Shown here piece after piece: positions 7,969-18,420 of a stretch of 64,000 nucleotides of DNA. Numbering within the stretch: the stretch's first letter is position 1; every line of letters starts with the position of its first letter. The DNA comes from Streptomyces sp. Q6 (GTDB lineage: Bacteria > Actinomycetota > Actinomycetes > Streptomycetales > Streptomycetaceae). A program made the position numbers and the translations under genes. The stretch spans positions 1,488,001-1,552,000 of the forward strand of contig NZ_CP146022.1 of NCBI RefSeq assembly GCF_036967205.1. The letters run 5' to 3'. The notes under the pieces were generated by a model. It was not told the DNA's origin. It did not search any database and saw nothing but the letters and a program-made list of their open reading frames with translations.

Positions 7969-10424
7969 TCAGCCACGGGCCCGCCCCTTCCGGGTCGCCC
8001 GCGTGGTCAGTTCCTCGTAGGCCGGTACGTCTCCGGAGCGGACCCGCTCCCAGGCGCGGGCGAACAGTTCGGGAACGGGCAGCAGAGGCACGGTCCTGGT
8101 GTGTCCCGTCACGTCGTAGAACCCGCTCTTCCATCCTTCGAGGGGCAGGGCCGGAGCCTTGAGGGCGAGCCAGGGGCCCGGCAGGAAGAGGCCGCGCCCG
8201 GCGCGGGCGCGCTTGGCCTCGACGACCAGATCGGTGGCGGCGAGTTCGGCGCGGGCCTTCTTGAGGCGGGCCGGCTTCCAGCCCGTCCAGCGGGCCGTGC
8301 TCCGGTCCGTGGGGTCGGGCAGGGCGAGGAGCTGGAGGTACAGCGCGGCGGCGTCCGCTCCGATGCCGCGGTCGGCGGCGACCTCGGTGACGAGGGCGGG
8401 CACGCTGCGCGTGGGGTCCTGGGCCGGGCCCTCGAAGTCGCCGTCGGCGGCGAGGGCGCGGGTGAGGTCGCCGCCGAGCAGGGCGGCGATGCGGCGCAGC
8501 ATGCGCGCCGCGCCGGAGCCGACGATGCCCTCGACCAGTCCGATCGCCGGGTCGTCGGGCCCGGTGAGCCCGGCCGGCCGCAGCAGTGTCATCTCGCGGT
8601 CGCCGTGCGCGGGGTGCAGGACGAACGCGGCCCCGGCGCGGGTGAGTCCGTCCGCGTCCTCGCCGCCCGCCTCGGGCAGCCCGTACGCCGTGCGGAGCCG
8701 GGCGGCGGTCGTGGCGCGGCCCTTCTCGGGCCAGGACAGTCCGCAGTCCAGGAAGAGGCCGGGGTCGGCGAGCCGGGCACGCAGCGCAACCTGGCCGGCG
8801 GGCAGCACGGCCCGCAGCGGGTGCCCGTACGGCAGTCCGTAGGCGAGGGCGGCGAGGCCGTCGACCGCCGCGGTGAGGGTGCGCGGGCGGGGCAGCGCCT
8901 CGGGGGCGTCCGCCGTGAGCCGCCCCTGTTCGGCGACGCGCTGGGTGGTGGTGCGGGACAGCCAGGCGTGACGGTCGGGGTTCAGGACGGCTTCCGTGGC
9001 GGACAGGTCGGGGATGCCGAGGGCCACGGTGTCCACGTCCTCGGTGAGCCGTACGAGGCCGCCGAACCGCTCGGTCCACCCGGCGCGCGCGGCGGCCACG
9101 TCGGGCCCGGTGCGCCACAGGGCGGCGGTGTCGGCGGGCAGCAGCGCCGCGGCGACCTCGTACCGCGCGTCGGCGGGCAGCGCGCGCAGGCGCTGTTCAC
9201 CGGCCTCGACCTGGGTCCGGGTGAGTCCGGCGACGTCGCGGCACTCGGCCAGGTCGTCCGCGGTGAGCGTGCCGCCGGGGCGTCCCAGGAGGAGCAGCGC
9301 GGCCTGCGCCGGTCCGCAGCCGGGAGCGGCGGCCAGCTCGGCGACGGCGTCGGGGCTCCAGGCCACGGGCCCGAACTCCCGCACGAGCGCGGCGAGTTCG
9401 GTCAGCCGGTCGCCGCCGAGGCTCGCCGCCAGGGGCTCGCTGCGGTGCACCGTGAAGTGGCCGACCGCGCCGAAGGCTCCGCTCGGGTCGTGGTCGAGGC
9501 CGATCCACTCCACGGTGCGGTGCTGGTAGGTGCTGTCGTACACGTTCTCGCTGTGCAGCAGGACGACGGTGCGCTCGCCGCAGCGGTGTACCTCTCCCCT
9601 GCGCTGGGGCGTCTGGCCCTGCTTCAGGGGCTGTTCCCGCAGGACGACGCGGCGCAGGGTGGCGGTGCCCGCGGCGAGCGGGCCGCTCGCGAGGGCGTCG
9701 AAGAGGTGGAGCAGCGCGGTGCGTTCGGACTCGTCCGTGAACGGCACGGTGGCCCGGCGGGCGAGGGCCGTCAGATGCGGCAGCAGCCGCGGCCAGCCGG
9801 CTCCGCCGGCCGGGACGGTGCCGTCGTCGCGCGTCCAGCCGTTGGCGAGCGGCGGGGTGCCGCGGTGCGGGGCGGGGCCGCTCGCCGGGAGGCCGGACAG
9901 GACGTCGCCGACGGCCTTGATCTGGCGCAGCGCGTGCGGCACGTCGCCGGACCAGTGGCCGGTCACGCCGTGGCCGACGACGGTACGGACCGCCCTCAGC
10001 AGCAGGGTGTCGCTGCCGTGTTCGGGAGTGAAGTCCGCGTACATGTCGCGAGGCGGCCGCTGAGCCCCGGCGGTCGATGCGTCGGCCGGTTCCGGATCGG
10101 TGAACTGCCGTGCGGACACGCACAGTTGAAGTGCGACACCGGCGATGGAGGTGATGCCCTCGCGCAGCGCCGGGTCGGTGACGCCGGGCAGGGCGCGGGC
10201 GACGGCGGCGGTCGACCGGGCGCGCAGCTCCAGGGCGTCCTGGGCGCGCTGTTCGTCGGTGCGCTCGCCGCGGGTGGCGGCGCTGTGCTCCACGTGGATC
10301 GCCGCGAGTTCGTCGACGAGGGCGGCGGCCGTCGCGTCGGCGCAGTCGCGCAGCGCCTTGGAGCCCGCTTCGTCGCGGGACCGCAGCGCGTGCCAGAACG
10401 GCAGCGGCGGCACGAGGGCGTGCC
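7969..10424 (-). CDS. Second (C-terminal) part of a ~1,690-aa protein, separated by a frameshift
   Basis: This frame is protein-like from about 10424 (HALVPPLPFWHALRSRDEAG) to the stop at 7969, over 815 residues. Its only early start is the GTG at 10413, with no ribosome-binding site and deep inside the preceding frame. The upstream part is the N-terminal half of the same protein; one missing G in the GCGGCGGGC run near 10420-10428 accounts for the break. Restored, the gene 13043-7969 would encode 1,691 aa. I see no catalytic motif, only a large Ala/Leu/Arg-rich, probably helical-repeat architecture. It sits between the DUF4132-like gene and the MoxR gene, the place where YehI/MolR-type proteins occur, so it is probably a scaffold or DUF4132-related component. 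Confidence 0.65.
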
Positions 10425-13043
10425 CGCCGCGTACCGCCCGCCGCCGGGCCCTCTGTGCACGGAGCCGAACGCGCCGTCCGCGGGCGCCGTCCCGTCCTCG
10501 TACAGCCCGAGTCCGCCGCCCAGCACGCCGAGCACCGGCGTCGCTCCGCCGGGCAGTCGCAGCGCGCCGACGGGCACGACACCCCCGCGGTCCAGGAGCG
10601 AGACGGTGCCGCCGCCCGGGGTGCCCGCCGTGAGGTGGTCGCCGTCGGCGCGGACCCAGTGGCCGACGACGGTGCCGTCGGTGCCGAGGGGGGTGCCTTC
10701 GAGGCCGGGCTGGAGCGGGAGCAGATGGCAGTCGGCGAGGCGCAGGGGGCTGTCGTCGCGTACAGCGGCCGCGAAGTGGCCGGGCAGCGAGGCCCGTCCG
10801 GTGGCGCCGGTCGCCGCGTCGTACTCGATCCAGGACGATCCGGTGCTGGTCACGCGCCGGCGCCAGTGGCCGACGCCGTCACCGATGATCTGGTGGCTCT
10901 CGGGCACCTGGGTGTCGCCCGCGTGCAGCGGGCGGGCGCCGGTGGTGCGGCCGCCGGCGGGCAGCGGCACGCTCGCGTCGACGGCCTGGTGCTGCCAGAA
11001 GAGGCTGCGGTGCATGACGGGTTCGAAGACGTGGCCGGGGCGCGAGGTCCAGTAGGCACGGGCGCCGCCGCTCTCCCACCAGGCGACCAGCAGATCCCCG
11101 TCGACGTACCGGAAGGCCCGGCTGCTCCAGTCGTCGGCGGCGCCGGGCACGCGCAGCTCGTGCTCCAGGAGGATGCCGTCCGGGCCGACGACGACGGCCT
11201 TGTCGCGGTGGGCGACGATCAGCGCGGGCCACGCCTCCTGGATCACGTACGGCTGGCCGTGCCGGATCCTGGGCGCGGGGCCGAGCCGGCGCATCGCCTC
11301 GTCGAGCGCGGGCCAGCCCAGCTCGTCGACGATCCCGGCGCGCAGGGTGCGGGCGAGGTGACGGGTGAGGTCGTGGCGGCGGACGCGGTCCACGGCGGCG
11401 GGGTTGACGTCGGCGGCGACGGAGCGGAAGCGCCGCAGGTGGTTCAGGGCGGACTCGGCGCCGGGCAGTCCGGCGGCGCGGGTGAGCGCGTCGGCCTGCT
11501 CGTCGAGCCAGTCGCCCAGTACGCCGCGCAGCACGGGGTGCCCGGCGACGAATCCGGTGTGCCGGTGGTTCCACCGGCCGAAGCCGATCTCGGCCCGCAG
11601 CAGCGGCGCGAAGCGCGGGTCGGCGGCGAGCGCGGCCAGGTCGCGGCGGTCCTCGTCGGTCCCGTCGAGCCACTCGTCGAGTCCGAGGCCGCGGCGCCTG
11701 CCGTAGGCGTTCGGCTCCGGGTCGGGGTGGGGGTCGGTGAGCGGGACGCCGAGGGAGAGGCACAGGTCGGCGAGGTCGAGGTCCATCCTGGTGTGCCAGG
11801 CGGTCCCGGCACGGTCCAGGTCCACCGGCCGCCCCTCGGCGACGAGCCGGGCCGCCATGCGCTCCACGAGCGCGTACGTCAGCGGGGTGCGGCGCTTGCC
11901 GCGCCAGCCGCCCTGGAGGTGCGCGGCCCAGCGGGACAGCCAGCCGCCCGCGTCCACGTCCGGGGTCGCCTCGGGGGCGGTGAGCAGTGCCTCGGCACCG
12001 GACTCGGCGAGCAGGTCGAGCCACTGCCGCTCGGCGGCGGCGCCCCGGCCGAGGCCGGTCGGCACGAACTCCAGCAGCCGGGCGCGCACGGCCGGTCGCT
12101 CGTGGGCGAGGACGACGAGCGTGGCCCGGTAGGCCGTCCAGAACGAGGCGGGGGCGCGCACCACGGCCGGGGAGGCGATGAGTTCGGCGAGGAGTGCGGT
12201 CTCCTCGGTGACGCGGTCCAGGCCCGCGCCCTTGATGAGGCGGCGCGCGTCCTGCGGCAGCGCCGCGTACGGCGGCATGCCGGCGCCGCACCGCTCGACG
12301 ACGAGCTGCCGGTACTGCCGCCAGGCGGCCTCGGGGCTGAGCCGGCGGGTGAGGTCGCCGACGTGGTCCTTGAGCGCCTTGACGGTGAGCGCCCCGGCGA
12401 AGGCGAACTCCAGGAACACGGCGCGCTGCCGCTCCTCGTCGACGGCGAGGCTGTGCACCCGCTCGGCCTCGCGGGCCTTGCCGAAGAAGGTCGCCGCGTA
12501 GGTGGTGTTCTCGTGGCGCAGGAAGGCGCGTCCGGCCTCTTCGTAGAAGGTGGGCAGGAAGTGCGGCACGGAGCGGCCGAGGCGCTCGCCGAGTGCTTCG
12601 AAGCCCTCCTTCGCGGCGCCCGCGCGGGACTTGGCCATCCGGGAGTACCGCTCGACGTCCTTGACGAGGGCCAGCGCGTGGTGTCCGTTGGCCGGGTCGT
12701 GGACGAGGGGCCAGGCGGGGAAGCCGAGCGTCTCGCGGCGCACCTGGCCGAGGCCGCTGTGCAGCGCGGTGCGGTGCAGTCCGAGGAAATCGAGGGCGAG
12801 GTCCTCGGCCTCGCCGAGGGTCTCGGGCACCAGGCGGACGACGGTGCGGCCTTCGAGGACGGGGTGCGCGTACGCGCGGACCGTCAGCGCGTCGGCGTCC
12901 TCGCCCCGGTGGGTGCCGGGCGGCAGGACGGCGCCCGCCTCCAGCAGTACGCCCGTGTCCGTACCCGTCTCTGCCCGCATGCTCGTGTCCCCCGTATTCC
13001 CGTGCTGGTCGTGCTGGTCGTGCTGGTCGTCGTGGGTGCTCAT
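9996..13043 (-). CDS. First (N-terminal) part of the same ~1,690-aa protein, frameshifted near residue 870
   Basis: Starts with ATG at 13043, overlapping the stop of the DUF4132-like gene (ATGA). The frame is convincing through TGHFAAAVRDDSP and DGAFGSVHRGPGGG, then turns into Cys/Arg/Pro-rich out-of-frame sequence after about 10425 and stops at 9996 (1,015 codons in all). The correct continuation is in the next frame. The N-terminus has a DQH triplet repeat (plus strand GTGCTGGTC x3 at 13002-13028). Repeated helices and a possible beta-rich region around residues 650-870 (VVVGPDGILLEHE, YVDGDLLVAWW) suggest a multi-domain scaffold. Function is inferred only from its place in a MoxR/VWA/SWIM cluster. 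Confidence 0.65.
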   Translation of the reverse strand: MSTHDDQHDQHDQHGNTGDTSMRAETGTDTGVLLEAGAVLPPGTHRGEDADALTVRAYAHPVLEGRTVVRLVPETLGEAEDLALDFLGLHRTALHSGLGQVRRETLGFPAWPLVHDPANGHHALALVKDVERYSRMAKSRAGAAKEGFEALGERLGRSVPHFLPTFYEEAGRAFLRHENTTYAATFFGKAREAERVHSLAVDEERQRAVFLEFAFAGALTVKALKDHVGDLTRRLSPEAAWRQYRQLVVERCGAGMPPYAALPQDARRLIKGAGLDRVTEETALLAELIASPAVVRAPASFWTAYRATLVVLAHERPAVRARLLEFVPTGLGRGAAAERQWLDLLAESGAEALLTAPEATPDVDAGGWLSRWAAHLQGGWRGKRRTPLTYALVERMAARLVAEGRPVDLDRAGTAWHTRMDLDLADLCLSLGVPLTDPHPDPEPNAYGRRRGLGLDEWLDGTDEDRRDLAALAADPRFAPLLRAEIGFGRWNHRHTGFVAGHPVLRGVLGDWLDEQADALTRAAGLPGAESALNHLRRFRSVAADVNPAAVDRVRRHDLTRHLARTLRAGIVDELGWPALDEAMRRLGPAPRIRHGQPYVIQEAWPALIVAHRDKAVVVGPDGILLEHELRVPGAADDWSSRAFRYVDGDLLVAWWESGGARAYWTSRPGHVFEPVMHRSLFWQHQAVDASVPLPAGGRTTGARPLHAGDTQVPESHQIIGDGVGHWRRRVTSTGSSWIEYDAATGATGRASLPGHFAAAVRDDSPLRLADCHLLPLQPGLEGTPLGTDGTVVGHWVRADGDHLTAGTPGGGTVSLLDRGGVVPVGALRLPGGATPVLGVLGGGLGLYEDGTAPADGAFGSVHRGPGGGRYAAGTPSCRRCRSGTRCGPATKRAPRRCATAPTRRPPPSSTNSRRSTWSTAPPPAASAPTNSAPRTPWSCAPGRPPPSPAPCPASPTRRCARASPPSPVSHFNCACPHGSSPIRNRPTHRPPGLSGRLATCTRTSLPNTAATPCC

Positions 13044-13897
13044 GCCGCCTGCTCCGTGTCCTCGAGGACGCGGCCCGCGTACAGGGCGGCGGCCATGCGC
13101 ATGCCCTCGGACCAGGCGACCGGGCCGACCTCGCCGAGGGGCAGTGCGGCGCCCTGCGGGGTGGTCCAGGTCAGGGGGCCCGTCTCGGTCTCCTCGTAGC
13201 CCTCGTAGTCACCGACCCAGACGCGGGCCTCGACGCCGCGGCCCGCTTCGAGGACGGGCAGCACCGCCTGGCCGCCGCGGACGCGGTAGCCGAGCGAGGT
13301 GGCGCGGCCCACGAGGAAGCGGAGCTCCTTGAACACGCCGCCCTCGTAGTCGTCGACGGCCTTGGCCGACAGGTCGCGGTCGGCGCCGCGCACATAGGTC
13401 TCGCGGAACAGCTGCTGGACGCCCTGCCCGACGCCGAGCTCCACCGCGAACTCGCGCAGTTCGTCGAGGTCTTCGAGGAGCACAGGGTGCGGGATGCGGA
13501 TCTGCTCGGGGCTGACGCGGACCGTGTCGCCGTCCAGGTCGACGAGGCCGATGCCGCGCTCCGCGTCCGCGTCGCGCAGGAAGCCGGCGACCGTGCCGTC
13601 CTCCCCGGTGACCACGAGGTCCTGGAGGGCGGCGCGCCAGGCGGGGTCGGGCCAGACCCGGGCGAGGACGGCGGCGGGGACGGGCAGGGACCGCGTCATC
13701 CAGTTCTCCACCTGGTCGCGGGCCTCGCGCTCGTGGCGCTCCAGCCACTCGGTGAGCTGGCGCAGGCCCACCACGGCCGGCTCGTCGGCGATCTTCGGCG
13801 GGACCGACTTCAGCAGCCTCCCCTTGCCGTTCCGGCAGACGACCTTGCCGGTCTCGTCCAGGGCGACCTCATAGTCGCCCGCCACCATCCACCCCAC
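13040..13897 (-). CDS. DUF4132-like (MolR/YehI-related) protein
   Basis: A 285-aa protein beginning at GTG 13897 with GGGGAGG five bases upstream. The sequence WMVAGDYEVALDETGKVVCR followed by LLKSVPP and LRQLTEWLERHERE resembles the DUF4132 domain of MolR/YehI-type proteins; I rely on recall of the family and could not search. DUF4132 proteins are the usual companions of MoxR, DUF5682, VWA and SWIM genes. It is first in the minus-strand operon and translationally coupled to the next gene by ATGA. A strong hairpin (13964-13998) isolates it from argH, so this operon should have its own promoter in the 60 bp before the start. Confidence 0.7.
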   Translation of the reverse strand: MGWMVAGDYEVALDETGKVVCRNGKGRLLKSVPPKIADEPAVVGLRQLTEWLERHEREARDQVENWMTRSLPVPAAVLARVWPDPAWRAALQDLVVTGEDGTVAGFLRDADAERGIGLVDLDGDTVRVSPEQIRIPHPVLLEDLDELREFAVELGVGQGVQQLFRETYVRGADRDLSAKAVDDYEGGVFKELRFLVGRATSLGYRVRGGQAVLPVLEAGRGVEARVWVGDYEGYEETETGPLTWTTPQGAALPLGEVGPVAWSEGMRMAAALYAGRVLEDTEQAA

Positions 13898-13963
13898 AAC
13901 TGCCTCCCCGACAGCCCGTGCTGATCAACTGCTCGAACTGTAGAGGTGACCACTGACAACGCG

Positions 13964-13998
13964 ACGCGGCCCGGTCCCCCGAAGGGGCCGGGCCGCGT
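13964..13998 (-). terminator. Intrinsic terminator-like hairpin after argH
   Basis: ACGCGGCCCGG-T-CCCC / CGAA loop / GGGG-CCGGGCCGCGT forms a very stable stem with one bulged base. It starts 18 bp after the argH stop and precedes the MoxR-cluster operon on the same strand. No U-tract, as is usual in Streptomyces. Confidence 0.8.
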
Positions 13999-14015
13999 GG
14001 ATCGCCGTGCGGGGA

Positions 14016-15543
<1,528 letters not shown>

Positions 15544-15638
15544 CGGGACGCTCCGTCGGCGCGCGGACGGCGGACCCGGCGCCGCAGAACTCCGGCTTCT
15601 GTCATGGACGCGCGAAAAACGCGTGGAAAAATCGCCGC

Positions 15639-16226
15639 ATGGGAAAAACGTACGAACGCATCGACGGCCGTCTGCGCACCTTCATAGAAGAGCAGCCGGT
15701 GTTCTTCACCGCGACCGCGCCGCTCTCCGGCGACGGCACCGTGAACCTCTCCCCCAAGGGCCTCAAGGGGTCCTTCGCCGTCCTCGACGAACTGACCGTC
15801 GCCTACCTCGACTTCGCCGGCTCGAACGCCGAGACCATCGCCCACCTGCGCGAGAACGGCCGGATCACCCTCATGTGGTGCGCGTTCCAGGGCCCGCCGA
15901 CCATCGTGCGGGTGCACGGCAGCGGCGAGGCCGTCTTCCGCGACGACCCGCGCTTCGGCGAGCTCCTCGGGCACTTCCCCGACCTCGACGTGAAGCGGCA
16001 CGGCCTGCGCTCCGTCATCGTCGTACGCGTCGAACTCGTCCGTGACACCTGCGGGTTCGCGGTGCCCTTCATGACGTACGACGAGGAGCGCACCCTGCAC
16101 GGCGACTACTTCGCGCGCAAGGACGACGGCGAACTCGCCGCCTACTTCGAGAAGAAGGAGCACATCGGGCAGAGCCTGGACGGACTACCGGGGCTGCCGT
16201 TGCCGCTGCCGCCCGCTACGTTCTGA
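15639..16226 (+). CDS. Pyridoxamine 5'-phosphate oxidase-fold (PPOX) protein
   Basis: A 195-aa protein of the split-barrel PPOX family: GLKGSFAVLDELTVAYLDFA, then LRENGRITLMWCAFQGPPTI and IVRVHGSGEAVF match the flavin- or F420-binding barrel pattern (VNLSPKG near residue 38). The substrate cannot be told from sequence; family members include flavin reductases and stress proteins. The start is ATG at 15639; earlier in-frame codons lie in low-quality coding sequence. It is divergent from argH, with the two promoters sharing the ~195-bp gap, and the next gene starts 3 bp after its stop. Confidence 0.85.
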   Translation: MGKTYERIDGRLRTFIEEQPVFFTATAPLSGDGTVNLSPKGLKGSFAVLDELTVAYLDFAGSNAETIAHLRENGRITLMWCAFQGPPTIVRVHGSGEAVFRDDPRFGELLGHFPDLDVKRHGLRSVIVVRVELVRDTCGFAVPFMTYDEERTLHGDYFARKDDGELAAYFEKKEHIGQSLDGLPGLPLPLPPATF

Positions 16227-16229
16227 GGC

Positions 16230-16943
16230 ATGCGTCCCTTACGAGCAGGTATCGCCGTCGCTCTCGCCTCCTTCGTCGCGCTGGGTGCCGCCCCGCCCGC
16301 CGGTGCCGCCGCCGTTCCGCTGCCGGCCCGTATGGCCGACACGGGCGGCGGGCGTCAGCTCGTCACCGCCGAGGCGCCCCGCGCGTCCGCCACGACCGGC
16401 ACGGTCACCTGGTGGGACCGGCGGGCGGACGGGCGCTGGGTGAAGACCGGTTCGGCGCCCGCCCGGTTCGGGGCGAAGGGGCTGGTCGAGGGCGTCAAGC
16501 GCAAGCAGGGGACGAACACGACGCCCACCGGCCTGTACGACCTGCCGTTCGCGTTCGGCATCGAGGCGGCACCCGGCGGCACGCGGACCGCGTACCGCCG
16601 GGTGCACCGCGCGTCCTGGTGGTGCCAGGACAACGACTCCCGCTCCTACAACCGCTGGACCGAGCCCCGCCCGGCCGACTGCCGCGCGTCGGAGTCCGAG
16701 CACCTCGCCGACTACGGCACGCAGTACGCGTACGCCCTCGTCGTCGGCTTCAACTACGACCGTCCGGTGCGCGGCCGCGGCGCGGGGATCTTCCTGCACG
16801 TCAACGGGCGGGCGGCGACGGCCGGTTGCGTGTCCGTGCCGAAGGACGCGATGCGGCGGATCCTCGCGTGGGCGCGGCCGGGGAAGGCGCCGCACCTCGC
16901 GATCGGGACGTCCGGCGGGGCGACGGCGATCACCCGGTACTGA
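16230..16943 (+). CDS. Secreted L,D-transpeptidase-like (YkuD) protein
   Basis: A 237-aa exported protein. A Sec signal peptide (MRPLRAGIAVALASFVALGA, cleavage after AGAAA) precedes a YkuD-type domain with the catalytic motif HVNGRAATAGCVSV near residues 193-206: the His, Gly and nucleophilic Cys of L,D-transpeptidases. The family makes 3-3 peptidoglycan cross-links or is a related secreted hydrolase; spacing is slightly unusual, as in the short actinobacterial members. It begins 3 bp after the PPOX gene. The last 14 bp overlap the 3' end of the opposing histidine kinase gene. Confidence 0.8.
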   Translation: MRPLRAGIAVALASFVALGAAPPAGAAAVPLPARMADTGGGRQLVTAEAPRASATTGTVTWWDRRADGRWVKTGSAPARFGAKGLVEGVKRKQGTNTTPTGLYDLPFAFGIEAAPGGTRTAYRRVHRASWWCQDNDSRSYNRWTEPRPADCRASESEHLADYGTQYAYALVVGFNYDRPVRGRGAGIFLHVNGRAATAGCVSVPKDAMRRILAWARPGKAPHLAIGTSGGATAITRY

Positions 16944-18420
16944 GCCCCGGGGCACGCGGCAGGCGCACGGTGAACGTGGTCCCGCCCGCCTCGCCGGTGA
17001 CCGAGACGGAGCCGCCGTGCGCCTCGACGACCGCGGCGACGATGGACAGGCCGAGGCCGGTGCCGCCGCCCTCGGTGCGGCGTCCCTCGCCGTGCACGAA
17101 CCGTTCGAAGACGGTGTCGCGCAGCTCGGCGGGGATGCCGGGACCGTCGTCGGTGACCGTGAGCAGCACCTCGTCCGTGCCCGGCGCGAGTCCGGCGGTG
17201 ACCTGGGTGCCGGGCGGGGTGTGCAGCCGGGCGTTGCCGAGGAGGTTGGCCAGGAGCTGGTGCAGGCGGTGGGCGTCGCCGGGCACGGTGACCGGCTCTT
17301 CGGGCAGGTCGAGCAGCCAGCGGTGATCGGGTCCGGCCGCGCGGGCGTCGGTGACGGCGTCGAGGACGATCCGGGTCAGGTCGACGGGTTCCCTGTCGAG
17401 GGGGCGGCCCGCGTCGAGGCGGGCGAGGAGCAGCAGGTCGTCGACCATGGCGCCCATCCGGCCGGACTCGGCGGCGATGCGCTCCAGGGCCCGGGTCACC
17501 TCCGGCGGGACGGGTCCCGGGTGGAGCAGGGCGAGTTCGGCGTGGCCGCGCACGGACGCGACCGGGGTGCGCAGTTCGTGGCTGGCGTCGGCGGAGAACG
17601 CGCGCAGCCGCTCCTCGCTGCGGTGGCGGCGGGTGAGGGCGTTCTCGACGTGGCCCAGCATGCGGTTGAAGGCGAGCGTGACCCGGCCGATCTCGCTGTC
17701 GGGCGGCCCGGTCTCGGGGGCCCGCGCGGGCAGCGCCACCTCGCCGCTGGCCAGCGGGAGTTCGCTGACCTTGGTGGCGGTGGCGGCGACGCGGCTGAGG
17801 GGGCGCAGCGACCAGCGCACCCAGAGCGCGCCGGCGACGCCGGTCACGACGAGGGCGATGCCGAAGACGAGGGCGCAGACGAGTTCGAGCCGGTGGACGG
17901 TGGCCTCGACGGGCTCGGTCGGCAGGCCGGTGAGCAGCACGTCGTCGTCGCGGCCCCGGTCGGCCATGACCCGGTACGAGCCGAGCGTGGACAGGCAGAC
18001 CGTGTGCCCGTTCCCGTCCGTGGGGACGGCCGCGAGGGCCTTCTCGTCGGCGGCGTCCAGGGTCACCGCCTGGTCGGCGGGGTCGCTGCCGGAGCGGACC
18101 ACGGCCGCCTGGGTGACGGTGCCGTCGACGGTGCGCACGCCGAGGGTGCCGGTGGCCTGGCGGCGGGTGTCGCCCCGTTCGTACTCCGCCGCCTCGTCGT
18201 CCCCGCCTCCTTTGTCGCGGGTGCCGCGGTGTTCGAGGCTGGCCGGGTAGGTGGTCCCGGTGTCGCGCAGTTGCTGGTCGAGCCGGTCGGTGAGGAAGCC
18301 GCCGAGTTCCAGGACGGCGGCGAGGCCGACGGCGGCGCAGCTCACCGCGAGGAGCACGACGAGCCCGGCGGTCAGCCGGCCGCGCAGGGTGTGCGGCCAC
18401 GGCGCCCGCGGCCTCCTCAC
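16930..18420 (-). CDS. Sensor histidine kinase
   Basis: A 496-aa membrane sensor kinase. One transmembrane helix at about 14-38, an extracytoplasmic loop of ~140 residues, a second helix at about 180-202, then HAMP, a HisKA dimerisation domain with phospho-acceptor His in SADASHELRTPVASVRG, and a HATPase domain with the G-boxes DDGPGIPAEL and GTGLGLSIV. The start GTG at 18420 overlaps the stop of the response regulator (GTGA), so the pair is translationally coupled. It is divergent from the ferric-reductase/FMN/ApbE operon, the likely target. The signal is unknown. Confidence 0.93.
   Translation of the reverse strand: MRRPRAPWPHTLRGRLTAGLVVLLAVSCAAVGLAAVLELGGFLTDRLDQQLRDTGTTYPASLEHRGTRDKGGGDDEAAEYERGDTRRQATGTLGVRTVDGTVTQAAVVRSGSDPADQAVTLDAADEKALAAVPTDGNGHTVCLSTLGSYRVMADRGRDDDVLLTGLPTEPVEATVHRLELVCALVFGIALVVTGVAGALWVRWSLRPLSRVAATATKVSELPLASGEVALPARAPETGPPDSEIGRVTLAFNRMLGHVENALTRRHRSEERLRAFSADASHELRTPVASVRGHAELALLHPGPVPPEVTRALERIAAESGRMGAMVDDLLLLARLDAGRPLDREPVDLTRIVLDAVTDARAAGPDHRWLLDLPEEPVTVPGDAHRLHQLLANLLGNARLHTPPGTQVTAGLAPGTDEVLLTVTDDGPGIPAELRDTVFERFVHGEGRRTEGGGTGLGLSIVAAVVEAHGGSVSVTGEAGGTTFTVRLPRAPGLSTG

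Noticed and set aside
6856-11055. Very long plus-strand open frame (~1,399 codons) opposite the MoxR cluster
   Set aside because: Gly/Arg/Ala-rich antisense shadow typical of high-GC coding DNA; no domains or ribosome-binding site, and the minus-strand genes explain the region.
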